A stretch of 64,000 nt of DNA from Saccopteryx bilineata (GCF_036850765.1 NC_089493.1:218920744-218984743), one strand, 5' to 3'. Shown: positions 35,195 to 46,921, numbered from the stretch's first letter. Translations and numbers: made by a program. The notes: generated from the sequence alone by a model not told the origin.

Positions 35195-35512
35195 GATTCA
35201 ATCTTAAAACAAAATAAGAGGGTGTTTTTATCAGATAATAATTTTTCACATTTAAAAACAACTACAATTATGTAAAGTGATGTTTGTAAAACATTAATTG
35301 CCTTGTGGTTATGTGCAACCCAAGAGTCGTTGCCCTTTAACTCCAATTTAAAAACCAATGCATGTCATTAACTGTAACAAAAAGAAATTAAAATTGTATA
35401 AAAACTAGAGCATGCGCCAAAAAACGGATTTCAGATTTGGAATCAGCAATGCAGATATATATAGAAACAGTTCTAAAACCTCATGCAACAGAAAAAAAAT
35501 TGTTCCCCAGTG

Positions 35513-35590
35513 TAATGGTTGTCCCATATGAGGTAGATTGGGGTTTTGAAAAAGCAGAACAATTTAAAATGCATACCTCTTTGAAATAGC
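35513..35590 (+). mobile_element. L1 3' UTR fragment, sense, right of the DNA transposon
   Basis: It continues the L1 of 32950-33199 after the transposon. The join at TAATGGTTGTCCC fits the L1 consensus order. The right boundary is uncertain. Confidence 0.5.
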
Positions 35591-36063
35591 AATGTAGCGG
35601 TAGTGCTGGTGTTTGTCTAGCAGTCGAGGAGTCTTACCCTTTCCATTTCATCTTCATGATATGATGGCAAAGAAACTTAAGTAAGCTTTAAAAATATTTT
35701 ATGAATCAAAAGAGCATAGAACGACTTAGAAGACAAGAAGGAAATTATAGAACTGATTTATTATTAGCAAGTAGCTTATATTACCTAATCAACTGAAACA
35801 CAATGTTTTTTTTTTTTTTCCATCACTTGGTATTCTGTTTCCTAAACAGGCAATTGACCTTCCCAGTGATGTTTGGAAAGTTTTAGTCAGCTACAAGGTT
35901 GCTGATATTTGTGATGGTTAGTGTGGGGGTAGGAGGGAGGTGACTAGGTGTGTTTCTATCAGGCTGCTCAATTAAAAATCTCTGGACAAGATCAAAAGAG
36001 TAGGATTTTGGCATTTTTGAAAAGTGCCAAGGTCAAAAAATTTGTATTTAAGAAATATATATA
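35591..36063. other. Unique sequence
   Basis: A T run lies at about 35806-35820. No gene or recognised repeat was seen. Confidence 0.5.
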
Positions 36064-36294
36064 TGGAGAGTAGGGGAGATAGACTCCCACATACACTCTG
36101 ACTGGGATTCACCCTGCAACCCCTAGCTAACGTTGATGCTCAAATCAACCAAGCTATTTTTAGTGCCTGAGGCTGACACTTTGACCAACTGAGCTATCCT
36201 CAGCACCCATGCTGATGCTGGAACCAATCAAGCCAGTGGCTGAGAGAGGGGAAAAGGTAAAGAAGGAGGAGAGGAGGGAAGAGAACCAGATGCA
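36064..36294 (-). mobile_element. Truncated tRNA-derived bat SINE (body and tail only)
   Basis: It has the minus-strand body of the older long SINE type ('agactcccacata', 'gaccgggat'-like and 'aaccaagctatttttagtgcctgagg', 'gagctatcctcagcaccca'). It stops at 'gaaccagatgca' and lacks the tRNA-like head. A minus-strand element missing its right side is 5'-truncated. Confidence 0.75.
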
Positions 36295-37006
36295 CGGTTG
36301 ATGAAGTTACTGCTTTGATACTCTTTCTTTGTGTAACTGACTGTGAAGGACTATATTGTTGCTTATGCATTTTGGTTGGCAATGTGCTTCTGAGGATGAG
36401 GATGTGTGAGAGGTGCGGTTTTTATCAGTCTAAGACTATACCAGCAAGAATATGATATTAAATAGATTAAATACAATAAAATATATTATTCAAGAAATTA
36501 TATGTTGTTATTCATATATTTCTTATTTATTAGCTTATTAAATTTTGCTTATTAGTATGTTTTATTTCCAATTTTACTAGCATTTCTGAAAAATAACATA
36601 AATATACTCATCACAACACAGATCTGAAGAGTGTATTCAAATACTTGTGAAAATGTATTTAAGAAACTAAATTGACTTTTTATGTTTTCTTAGTTCTGAA
36701 TGAGACCCCTAACACTAAGAGTAGAATAGGTAAGATATATTCCACATTGGAAGGCAATGTGTCTGACCTCCAAGTTCTGTGAAAATGGGAGACTGTTGTC
36801 AGCATACATATATACATATATACCCAGATCTATGCCATACAAGCATGGTTTAACTGGCTGATAGAGTCTTTAAGTCCAGAAATTTTATTTGAAGAGTTGT
36901 CAGAGTGGAAATGGCAAAGAATAGGAACTTTTAAGACTTCAATAAATTAACAACAACAACAAACGGCATTACCATTGTGAAAAGAATACATGTATGTAGA
37001 CATTTC

Positions 37007-37325
37007 CTTTTTTTTTTTGTGATGGACAGAGAGAGACAGAGAGAGAGGGACAGACAGACAGGAAGGGAGAGAGATGAGAAGCATCAATTCTTTGTTGTGG
37101 CTCCTTAGTTAGTTGTTCATTGATTGCTTTCTCATATATACCTTAACCAAGGGCTACAGCAGACTGACTGACCCCTTGCTTGAGCCAGCGACCTTGTGCT
37201 CAAGCTGGTGAGCCTTGCTCAAACCAGATAAACTTGCACTCAAATTGGCAACCATAGGGTTTCGAACCTGGGTCCTCTGTGTCCCAGTCCAACACTCTAT
37301 CCACTGTGCCACTGACTGGTCAGGC
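37007..37325 (-). mobile_element. tRNA-derived bat SINE, Rhin-1-like long type
   Basis: Minus strand: GCCTGACCAGTCAGTGGCAC head, GGTTCGAAACC B-box, 'caccagcttgagcac', 'gagaaagcaatcaatg', CTGTCC units, and a tail of A. TGTAGACATTTC at 36995-37006 and 37326-37337 is a perfect target duplication. Confidence 0.95.
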
Positions 37326-37625
37326 TGTAGACATTTCAGAGAAGCAGAAACTCAAATAGTCAATACAAATTATGAAAGATTTTTATATTGACTACTAGTA
37401 GAGTTAATGCCAATTGGAACAAAAATAAAATATAATTTTAAACTTTTCAGATTGGCAAAAAGGAAAAGTCTGACTGGTACAAATATTTGCCAGGATATGG
37501 GTAAGTGATAACTTTGTCAGTAGGAGTGGGAATTGACATCATCATTTTGGAGAGCAAAAATAGGTAAAGTTTATAAAAGGATATGTCATAGGGCTTAGAA
37601 GTTTTACTTCTGGGCCTATGTCCTA

Positions 37626-37792
37626 AGCTGTATTGTTCAATATGATAGACATCATAGGAAGCAATTTAAATTAATAGACTTAAAAGAAATGAAAAATTAA
37701 GTTTCTAAGTCAAATTAGACATATTTCAACTGCTTTATAGTCACAGCACAGAGTCTTGCCATCATTGCAGAAAGTTAAGTGGACAGGGCTAT
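37626..37792. mobile_element. hAT-Charlie MITE, MER58-like
   Basis: The ends CTGTATTGTTCAATATG and CATCATTGCAGAAAGTTAAG...GGACAGGGCT follow the well-known 'ctgtccaata ... tctgcgatgatgg' arrangement, including 'catatttcaactgctttatagtcaca' in the middle. The match is diverged, and the family name is from memory. Confidence 0.55.
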
Positions 37793-37986
37793 CTTTAAAA
37801 AAATTCTTTCCCAAGTACAAAAGGAGAAGTGCTTGTTCATTTCAGTGTTACTTATAATTACAATATATATGTCTGTTAGTTGTGGAATGAAAAAATAAAT
37901 CGCAATATATTCACACCATAGATTATTATATGTCAGGTAAATGGTCTAGATCTAAGTTTAACATTTGTAACTCTAGAAAATGTATT

Positions 37987-38197
37987 GGCCTGAGCCATGG
38001 TGGCACAGTGGATTAAAGCTTCATTCTGGAACACTGAGGTTGCTGATTTGAAACCCTGAACTTGCCTGGTCAAGGAACATATGAGAGTTGATGCTTCCTG
38101 CTCCTCCCTCACTTTCTCTCACTTTCTCTCTCTCTCTCTCTTGCTCTCTCTCCCTCTCTGTCTCCTTTCTAAAAATTAAAAATATTAATAAAAATTT
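37987..38197 (+). mobile_element. tRNA-derived bat SINE, short type
   Basis: GGCCTGAGCCATGGTGGCAC head, 'cagtggattaaag', GATTTGAAACC at the B-box, 'gttgatgcttcctgctcc', a CT-rich tract at 38098-38166, and an A-rich tail. Confidence 0.88.
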
Positions 38198-38973
38198 AAA
38201 ATGAAAATGTATTAAATGAAAAAAGTGACTCCCTGAATGTTATATATAGTAGGATCCTATTTACATAAATTAATGACAATCACAAAATATTAACACAGTG
38301 AGTGTATGTATGTGTGTGTGTGCTGTTCTTCTTTCTCTCTCTCTCTCCTGTTCTTTCTCAAAACATGAATAGGCTGGATAAAAGTCAGCTACGTATGAGT
38401 AATTATGCCTGTGGTGGGTGGGAGAGAAGAAAATGATGCTGGAACTTTGACCCTATCTGAAAGTATATATATATTAATATGATAAAATAAATGGTAGCCT
38501 TTGTTATTCTTCGGTTTGAATTAAATGACTGCTTTTTATATTATATTTTACAGTTTTTCTTATTTTAACTTTTAAAAAAATACTATGAGGGAGTGATTAA
38601 ATGATATAATGGATCCAAATTATACATAAAAGACTAAAAATAGAAGCTGTTATTTATTATTACCAAGAGATAATAAAGTGAATAAAATGAAGAATATGTG
38701 GTAAAATAGTATATGTGGTCAGATAAATTCAATTATACATACTAATGAAAAATTAGCAAATGGTTTACTAAAGTATTATTAAGGCATTAGAAATACATAT
38801 TTTACTAAATATGTTCATATTTTCTAAAATGTATAACTGATTGAGAATTGGGAGATTATGTAGAAATGTGATGGATGATTGAGGAAATAACAAGTGATAA
38901 TTAACCTTCACCTTTTTAATGAAATTGAAAACATATGCTCTTCAGAAGTGACCATTTAGAAAAAGATAAATTA

Positions 38974-39353
38974 GGCCCTGGCTGGTTGGCTTAGCGGTAG
39001 AGCATCGGCCTGGCGTGCGGGGGACCCGGGTTCGATTCCCGGCCAGGGCACATAGGAGAAGTGCCCATTTGCTTCTCCACCCCCCCCTCCTTCCTCTCTG
39101 TCTCTCTCTTCCCCTCCCGCAGCCAAGGCTCCATTGGAGCAAAGATGGCCCGGGCGCTGGGGATGGCTCCTTGGCCTCTGCCCCAGGCGCTAGAGTGGCT
39201 CTGGTCGCAGCGGCGCGACGCCCCGGAGGGGCAGAGCATCGCCCCCTGGTGGGCAGAGCGTCGCCCCTGGTGGCGTGCCGGGTGGATCCCAGTCAGGCGC
39301 ATGCGGGAATCTGTCTGTCTCTCCCCGTTTCCAGCTTCAGGAAAAAAAAAAAA
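38974..39353 (+). mobile_element. tRNA-derived bat SINE, long type, young copy
   Basis: The best-preserved sense copy. The tRNA-like head starts GGCCCTGGCTGGTTGGCTTA and its A-box region is TTAGCGGTAGAGC. The B-box GGTTCGATTCC (39029-39039) is an exact consensus, and GCCAGGGCA pairs with the head as an acceptor-like stem. The body has 'gagaagtgcccatttgcttc' and 'cagccaaggctcc', and a poly(A) tail follows. AAAAAGATAAATTA flanks both ends (about 38960 and 39350). Confidence 0.95.
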
Positions 39354-39399
39354 AAGATAAATTAGTCACAGAGAAAAATATTCATAATATATGTATTTG

Positions 39400-39707
39400 A
39401 TAAAAGTCTTGTATCCAGAATATACTCAGTGATAAACAACTTAACTAAAAATGAGAAAAAGATTGAAAAAGACACTTTATAAAAGAAGGCATACAAATTG
39501 TCAATAAATCCGTGAAGAGATATTTAACACCATTAGCAATCAGAGAAATGCAAATTGAAATCTATAGTGGGATTCTGTTATGCATCCACTACTGTGGATA
39601 AAATTAGTAACACTTATTGTGCTGATCACATTGAAAAGAATGAAATTGTCAAATTATTATGATGTACACTTGAAACTAATACAATATTATATGTCAATTA
39701 CGCTTTG

Positions 39708-39747
<40 letters not shown>

Positions 39748-40030
39748 CGATAATGGTGGGTATGGGAGAGAATGTAGAGTAATAAAAACTCCCATAGGTG
39801 GTTGGTAGGATTGCAAAATTGTACAGCAACTTTAGAAAAGTTTTACAGTGTCTTAAAAAATTAAATATATTTTTATAATGAGACCTTGCAATTTTTCTTA
39901 GTCATTATAATAGAAAAGAAAACCTATGTCCACACAAAAACCTATAGACAAATATACTTAGTAACTTATTGACAATACACCCAAATAGGTAATAATCCAA
40001 GTGTTCAGCAGAATTATTTCTGAATATAAC
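39400..40030 (+). mobile_element. L1 ORF2 3' / 3' UTR fragment, sense
   Basis: The strings 'gcatacaaattgtcaataaatccgtgaagagatatttaacaccatt', 'agagaaatgcaaattgaaatc', 'tggttggtaggattgcaaaattgtacagc' and 'gtccacacaaaaacctatagac' give the L1 ORF2 3' order. The (CA)n tract at 39711-39743 has expanded inside it. No open frame survives. Confidence 0.75.
39711..39743. repeat. (CA)n microsatellite
   Basis: About 16 CA units within the L1 fragment. Confidence 0.95.
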
Positions 40031-40507
40031 ATATTATAATTGCCTATTTCTCCATTTATTATTCTGTGACCATAAAATCATGAATGACTCAACTAGATAT
40101 TATTTTATTCTCTAGAGAGATTGTTATTTGATCAGATTGAAAAGGAGAACCCCCCCCACCACAATATTCCATCAAATTCAACAGTCTTTAGATTGGGGTT
40201 GTAGATATTTAAATATCTTATGAGTGAAGTAATGCAATATAAAATCAATTAATATAGGAACCAGGGTAGATTTTGTAGATCTTAGAGTTGGAAGACTCCA
40301 ACTACAAGATAAGAACTATATAACCTTTTTTTAAAGCTTTGTTCATAAACAATAGCAGATCCAGGATGTTTAATTATTTTCACCAAAAGGAAGGAATTAA
40401 GCATCTATTCTAGATCAAGTATCTGGGTATGATGTAACCTTAATAATGAAGAAGATATGCCTCTGATTGTTTGAAATAGCATAATTGTTTATTTGTTGGC
40501 TAAGCAC
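40031..40507. other. Unique sequence
   Basis: Nothing recognised. Confidence 0.5.
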
Positions 40508-40997
40508 TGTTTAATTTTCTATTGATGCTGGGACCAATTTCTATAAACTTGGTTGCTTAAAACAACACAAATTAATTATCTTATAATTCTAGAAGTCAGA
40601 AGTCTGAAGTGGATTTCATTGGGCTAAAATCAAGATGTTGGCAGGATCAAATTCTTTATAGAGGCTCTAGTGAAGAATGCATTTTCATACATTGTTCAGC
40701 TTCAAGAAGGGGCCAGCATTCCTTGACTCATGGTCCTTTCCGTGTTCAAAGCCCATCATCACATCAGTATTATTTCTACTTCCCTAATCTCATCTCCTCC
40801 TCTGACTCTTCTGCTTCTCTATTTCCTTATAACAACCCTTGTGATTTCATTGAGTCTGCCAATAGTCCAGGATAATTATCCTATCTCAAAAGCCTCAATC
40901 ATACCTGCAGAGGTTTTGGATATATATGGTAATATATTCACAGGGACTAGAAATTAGATTGTGGACATCCTTGGGGGTTATTAGTCAACCTACTACA
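40508..40997 (-). mobile_element. MLT1-type MaLR LTR, antisense
   Basis: Reverse complement of an MLT1 LTR. 'ctataaacttggttgcttaaaacaacacaaatt', 'ttctagaagtcagaagtctgaag', 'ggccagcattccttgactcatggtcc', 'cccttgtgatttcattgag', 'ccaggataattatcctatctcaaaag' and 'atattcacaggga' appear in the expected order. The element is an old solo-LTR-like fragment of the ERVL-MaLR group, with no retroviral coding sequence. Confidence 0.8.
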
Positions 40998-41837
40998 ACA
41001 TCTTTTAACTATGGAAAGATTTATAGTTAAGTAAAGAAATATTCAAGAAAATCAAACCTAAAGTTTGACAGATTTTGGTGTGGTGAGAAATGGAGCATAT
41101 TTGGTATTTCAATTACTTTAAATATTTAAAAGATTTTGACCATCTATTTATTTATTAAAATTTTCCATAGATTTTGGTCTTTTAGAGTAGCAAGTCAGTC
41201 TTGCACATCCAAGTTAAAGTGTGTCATTAAATAACTAATTTAAATTTGTGATTTTAAATTGAAATTATACCAATTTATATGCAGTATCAGAACATTTAGA
41301 AAAATATAAGGAGGACCTTATTGGATTTTAAAGAATTACTTAACTGCTTGAAAAATGTATTCAGCTAGAGAATTTATTTATAGGGTAATAAGATCCATTT
41401 ATGAATTCAGTTTAGGTGACTAATGAGTTTAAATTAACTAAGTTTGTAAATGGGAACACATTAAAGGCTTCCTTATAATGGATCACTAAAATTTGCTACA
41501 CTTAAATACAATCATAATATTTGTAATTTAGGCTTATAAATTTAAGTAAAATCTTAGTTTTAAAATATGTAACTTTCTAAAATTATATTTTTTAAAAGAG
41601 AAACTTCTTAATAATCAATGTGTATGTGGTGTGTGCATGTATATGTATACATGAAAGCTATCTGAGCATCAAAATGATGTTTTCTCTACTTATAGGCTGA
41701 CGTTTGTCATCATATTCTGCATTCTATTGTTTAGGATTATTTCTAGAATCAGTCCAGGAGCCAGCCTCACAGCAAAGTGAGGTTCTTATCTTTTACAATC
41801 CTGAAAGTACAGGTATTAGCTTTATAAGAAACATTAA
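40998..41837. other. Unique AT-rich sequence
   Basis: No gene or repeat was recognised. Simple TATGTATACATG-type alternation lies near 41640. Confidence 0.5.
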
Positions 41838-42196
41838 GCCATGGCCGGTTTGCTCAGTGGTAGAGTGTTGGCCTGGCATGCAGGAATCCTGGGTTTGATT
41901 CCTGGCCAGGGCACACAGGAGAAGCACCCATCTGCTTCTCCACCCCTCCCCCTCTCCTTCTTCTCTGTCTCTCTCTTCCCCTCCCGCAGCCAAGGTTCCA
42001 TTGGAGCAAAGATTACCTGGGCTCTGAGGATGGCTCTATGGCCTCTGACTCAGGTGCTAGAATGGCTCTGGTTGCAACAGAGCGACGCCCCAGATGGGCA
42101 GAGCATCGCCCCCTGGTGGGCATGCTGGGTGGATCCTGGTTGGGCGCATGCAGAAGTCTGTCTGACTGCCTCCCCGTTTCCAACTTAAGAAAAATA

Positions 42197-42229
<33 letters not shown>
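41838..42229 (+). mobile_element. tRNA-derived bat SINE, long type, with long poly(A)
   Basis: CCATGGCCGGTTTGCTCAGT head, GGTTTGATTCC B-box region, 'gagaagcacccatctgcttc', 'cagccaaggttcc', and a poly(A) tail of about 30 A (42198-42227). AAGAAACATTAA at 41826-41837 and about 42230-42241 is the target duplication. Confidence 0.95.
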
Positions 42230-42241
42230 AAGAAACATTAA

Positions 42242-43480
42242 AAAGACCCCGGGGAATGAGTTAATCAGAAATAAGCTATTCTTGCTAAGAAGTGTGTAAA
42301 CCATTTCTTGAATAAGAAATAAAATCTCTATTCATTTGTTATTATTAGAATTGGAGATAATATAAAGGATCACATTAATGGCCCTGTGTAAGTTTGCCAG
42401 TTTTCAGGATGTATATTGAAAAACAAAAGAAAGTTTTCTGAAACTAACCCATACATCTAAAATATTAGGTCAGTGAATATTACAAATAACTAGAAATAAA
42501 ATGGTAATAGTAATTTTTTAGAAAAGCATGCCATTTTTGCAGTTTGTTTAAATAAAATATAATTATTCAATATTAGACTTAGTTTTCTAAGGTAATATCA
42601 CCTGAGTTTATGCTACAAGAAGTAAATATTTGCTAGTGACTGAATACTAATATATAATCTAAAATGATCCCATATTAGGTGCTCAAAACATTTAGGTGGT
42701 TAAATGTTTTTTTTGATTATTTATTTATTCATTCAATTATTGTCCATTCTTGAGCTTCTGTTATTCATCAGGTATTTTGATGAATGGTAGTTAAACTAAG
42801 ATGAAAGATTTGGTCTTTGGCTTCTGTGTCCCTGTTTCCAAATAGGCACCAGAAAGTAGGAAAAGGAACCAAAATGCCACTTGAAAAGAAAAGATTAATA
42901 TAATTATTTTAACTATAGTAATACTGAGATGACACCAATAACAAGATATGCACTTGTTTATATCAATAAAGCTTACAGAGAGATAGCAATAGTTTGTTAT
43001 TTGATGGATAAAAACAAAATGATTTTTTGAAAAATTGTCTTGGCTAACAGTTATTTTTGTTGTCATGTTTTAAAGTGCATGTGAAAACTAGCCATATTTG
43101 ATATCTTAAAAGCGCCTGTAAGACTTGTTTATGCTGAATGTTTCTATCAGTGCACCTTCCTCTGTTTGCCATCTGAACCCATGACCCCAACAGAAAAACT
43201 CAACAACATGAATCTAGAAAAGAGAAGATAAGCAAAATTTCTTTGGTGGATTCATTTTCATGTCAGAAATTGTAACCACGTCATTGTTTTCTATGTTAGA
43301 ATGTCTTATGAAGACATAGTCATTGTTTAAAATTGTTGCTTCATGATTTTGAACTTAAGACCAAAAGCACCTTTCAATTATTGATTACAGTTTCTCAAAA
43401 TGTACAGTATAATTAATGTTGAAAGAGTGATTATATTCTAAGTCCTAGTTTTACAAAACACAAAATATAAAGATCTTCCA
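42242..43480. other. Unique AT-rich sequence
   Basis: A 91-codon minus-strand frame (42791-43066) has no recognisable domain. No transposon end was seen. Confidence 0.5.
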
Positions 43481-43635
43481 GCCCTGACTAGATGACTTGG
43501 TTGGTAAGAGTGTCATCTGGAGATGCAAAGGTTGTGGGCTCGATCCCCAGTCAGGGCACATACAGGGACAGATCCATCTCTCTGTCTCACTCTCTCCTTT
43601 CCTCTCTCTCCAAAATCAATAAATAAAATTTAAAA
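43481..43635 (+). mobile_element. tRNA-derived SINE, short VES-like type
   Basis: GCCCTGACTAGATGACTTGG head, 'ttggtaagagtgtcatc', B-box-like GGGCTCGATCC, 'cagtcagggcacata', a CTCTCT tract and an 'aatcaataaataaaa' tail. Flanks 'atcttcca' and 'ctcttcca' are a probable duplication. Confidence 0.88.
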
Positions 43636-43949
43636 CTCTTCCAAACCATAACTAATTAATTTATAATACTCTTATACAGTAATTGCTCTTAAAAATAATG
43701 CAGATTGCTTATCTTTTTCTCTCTTTTAAAAATATAACTATTTTTCAATAATGGGAAGAAATGGTCTTATTTGTAAAATGACAAATTGTAAGTTCTAATT
43801 AAAAGGAACACATTTCTGGAATATTTGAAGTAGAGTATTAGAGGTAGTAATTTCTAAAGTTCTGAGGTTTAAGCGCTACTTCCAATAAAAAGAGAGGGCT
43901 TTCTATTCTTCATTGTATATATTTTTGTTCTTTTGTCAAAAATTATTTG

Positions 43950-44600
43950 CTCATGTTATGTGGGTTTATTTTTGGGGTCACAATTCTGTTCCATTGACCT
44001 GTGTGTCTGTTTTCCTGCTAATGCCATGCTGTTTTCATTATTATTGCTATGTAATATAATTTGAAGCTTGGTAGTGTGATACCTCTGGCTTCATTCTTTT
44101 TTCTCAGGTTGAATTGGCTATTTGGGGTTTTTTGTGATTATATACAAATCTGAAGTTTTTTTGTTCTATTGTTTTTTTAAAAATGTCATTAGGATTGTGA
44201 TGGGTATTGTGTTAAATTTGTATATTGCTCTGGGTAACATGGACATTTTAACTCTGTTGATTCTTCCAATCCATGAACACAGAATATCTTTCTAGTTCAT
44301 TGTGTCTGTTTCAATCTTTGAAGTTTTCAGTATGCAGCTCCTCCACATCCTTTAAGTTTATTCCTAGGGATTTTATTCTTATTTTTTTAAAAAATTTTAT
44401 TTATTCATTTTAGAGAGAGAGAAGGGGGGAAGGAGCAGGAAGCATCAACTCATGCCTTGACCAGGCAAGCCCAGGGTTTCAAACTGGCGACCTCAGTGTT
44501 CCAGGTCGACGCTTTATCCACTGCACCACCACTGGCCAGGAAGTGATTTTATTCTTTTTGTCTCAATTGCAAAATAATTTTTTATTTCATTTTTTTCTTC
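43950..44600 (-). mobile_element. L1 ORF2 3' fragment, antisense
   Basis: Antisense L1 strings: 'ctgttccattgacctgtgtgtctg', 'aatgccatgctgttttcatta', 'ggctatttggggttttttgtg', 'ttgattcttccaatccatgaacac' and 'tttaagtttattcctagggattttattctt'. The last part is split by a SINE at 44384. Confidence 0.85.
44384..44541 (-). mobile_element. tRNA-derived bat SINE, GA-body short type
   Basis: Minus strand: CCTGGCCAGTGGTGGTGCAG head, GTTTGAAACC B-box region, 'gttgatgcttcctgctcc', and 'aataaataaaattt' tail. 'gattttattctt' flanks it at about 44370 and 44545. Confidence 0.88.
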
Positions 44601-44610
44601 TCAAATTTTA

Positions 44611-46470
44611 TTGTGAGTATATAGAAATGTAGTTGATTTTTATACATTGATTGGTTGATTCTGAGCTGCTACATCATAACTGAAATATGATTATATTTTT
44701 ACATAGTTAATCAGTGTGTTTATTGTATTTTCTCTAGCATCCCCTACATGTGTGAGAATTGAAAGGGGAGTTCAGTGTAAGAGGTTGTGAAAGAGAAACT
44801 TGATGGAATTAACTGATCTGAAATTTCTATGTTGCAATTTCTTCAGGTTTTATTGCCAACCACGTACTTGCTAGAGGAGGGCAGTCTTCAGAAACAAATG
44901 TATTCCCATGTGAGAAATAGTATATAGAAAATCTGAATGATCTTGAGCATAGACTAAATACACTTTAATTTTTTACTTCAACCTCTGAAGTAAAATCATG
45001 GTTCAAATAAAAGAAAACTAAAATATGGAATGATTTTCAACACTTGAAGGAATGCAGGAAAAGGAAATTTATTTGTCACTGATGCTAAGAGCATTCTCCT
45101 TCAAGATGCCAAGAAGCCTGATATTTTACACATAGAGAAGAAAATATAATGTTCACACACCATGTGGCCTTACAGTGAAAAAAGCTTATGTTAAATGTAG
45201 TTTATCGGTTTTAGAATTTTATAATCAACCTATAGCCAAAGCATGATAAAAATCCATCATGGTTAGAATTTAATGTAAAAATTTAGTAAAAATAAAGACA
45301 ATGTAAAAGTCAAAAGTAAAAGTATAACTTGCAAAAGGAGAAAAATATATGGAAAATATGGAGAAGGAGGATTTAGGTACCAACATCCTTATTTTACATA
45401 GTAAGAAATCAAATTGGAATTTTAAAAATGTCTAAATTTATTAATAAGTTTACCTAGTTACATAATAAAAATTTAAAGATAATTTGTTTCCCAAATGTAG
45501 GATAACAGAAGAAGTAGAGATGTTGCAAGTACATTTACTTTTTTTATTTCATAGCAGCAATTCAGTAGATATTATATAGTTAATAAAATAAAAATGGCAT
45601 AAGCATATTACTCATAGGCACACAGTAGTCATATGAGGAATTAAAAAATAAAACATTTTAAAAAGGTTTACTCTACAAAGTGAGATGGGATAAAGTGGGA
45701 ATAAAGTAGGAGAAATTTGTTTTTCCACATAAATAATAATTATTTTACTTCCTTGTACACATGTTATTTTAATTAAATTTAAAAGCATTTATAAAAATGT
45801 CATCTGGAGTCAGCACATCTTACTAATATGATAATGTCAATAAGCCAAACTAAAAAATTTTCCATTCAGAGCAAGCTAAAGCCAAAAGGATCCTGAGATT
45901 GAAACAAATAGAAGACTAAGGAAGGACAAGATTCTCTATTTCTCTGACAGAGGGATTATGTGAAGAGAGGATAAGAAATTGCTAAAGGGATAAACTAGCT
46001 GATAAATAAATACATAAAGATTTAATTTCTTTTAACATCTTTTGGTTGTAAGATTGCATCACTTTGAATGAGATTCAGCAGGGTCAAGATTATAAAGAAA
46101 CAGTGGTTATATTTTGACTACATATAAGAATTTGTTATGAAAACAATTCATTTTTCTTAATATTGCTCCTTCTATTCACAGTACTACAATTTTAATCAAA
46201 TGAAATTTCTCTTTAAACTCTGTTATTCTCTGAACTTCCTTTTCTATTTCAAGTCCATATTTCATTCCATTGTCAAATGTATTTAGTAAAATATCTCTTT
46301 TATTGTAGTAATTCCTTGTTCAGGAATTCAAAATGACTTGCATTCAAAAACATTAGCACATAATGTATTACTATTAATGAATTATACTGAAGCAATATCT
46401 GTGAATTGGGAATGTTATGGATAACCAAGATATATATGGTCAATCTTGCTTTGAATCTATGATTATCTGC
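44611..46470. other. Unique AT-rich sequence
   Basis: No coding frame above about 60 codons, no RNA gene and no transposon end was recognised. Confidence 0.5.
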
Positions 46471-46477
46471 ACAGACT

Positions 46478-46921
46478 GAACTACTTCTTCTCCTCTACCA
46501 TCTCCTCCTCATCCACCACCTCCTCTTCATTCTCCTCCACTACCTCCTCCTCCTTCTCCTCCACCATCTCCTCCTCCTCCTCCTCCTCCACCACCACCTC
46601 TTCCTCCTCTCCTCCTCTTCTACTACCTCCTCCTCCACCACCTACTCCTCCTCCTCCTCCACCACCTCCACCTTCTTCCCTTTCTTCTTCTTCTCCTTCT
46701 TCTTTTCTTTTCTTTTCTCTTCCCTTCTTCTTCTTCTTCTTCTTCTTCTTCTTCTTCTTCTTCTTCTTCTTCTTCTTCTTCTTCTTCTTCCTCTTCCTCT
46801 TCCTCTTCCTCTTCCTCTTCCTCCTCCTCCTCCTCCTCCTCCTCCTCCTTCTCCTCTTCTTCTTCTTCTTCTTCTTCTTCTTCTTCTTCTTCTTCTTCTT
46901 CTTCTTCTTCTTCTTCTCCTC
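46478..46921. repeat. 440-bp polypyrimidine tract, (TCC)n/(TTC)n compound
   Basis: The plus strand is almost only C and T. It opens with CTCCTC units mixed with CCACCA interruptions (46478-46680), then has two long TTC arrays (about 46723-46790 and 46857-46917) separated by CTCTTC and TCC units. No SINE head is attached on either side. Confidence 0.95.

Larger units (their letters stand above)
33200..35512 (-). mobile_element. Chapaev-like (CMC) DNA transposon, degraded copy
   Basis: The left end is CACTGGGGAACAAAATTT and the right end, in reverse complement, is CACTGGGGAACAATTTTT. The first 13 bases are identical and most of about 30 agree. TAA flanks both sides (33197-33199, 35513-35515), and removing one TAA restores the interrupted L1. 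A short TIR starting CACTG with a TWA duplication is what I know for Chapaev elements, which are reported as horizontally transferred in animals. The coding strand is minus, with one intact N-terminal frame and a ruined catalytic part. The superfamily call is inference. The TIR, target duplication and coding relics are seen directly. Confidence 0.8.
37430..38290 (+). mobile_element. L1 3' fragment, sense, with insertions
   Basis: 'attggcaaaaaggaaaagtctgactgg', 'ccaggatatgggtaagtg', 'taaaaggatatgtc' and 'gtggaatgaaaaaataaat', then 'ggatcctatttacataaa', follow the order of an old L1 3' region. It is interrupted by a MER-like element near 37.63-37.79 kb and a SINE near 37.99 kb. Confidence 0.65.

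Noticed and set aside
38974..39050. Possible tRNA gene
   Set aside because: The tRNA-like cloverleaf and B-box belong to a SINE head followed by a SINE body and poly(A), with a target duplication around the whole unit.
40609..40957. Overlapping 88- and 75-codon frames
   Set aside because: They lie inside the antisense MLT1 LTR and share no similarity with retroviral or host proteins that I can recognise.
46478..46921. CRISPR-like or satellite array
   Set aside because: There is no repeat-spacer structure and no longer repeat unit, only tri- and hexanucleotide simple repeats.
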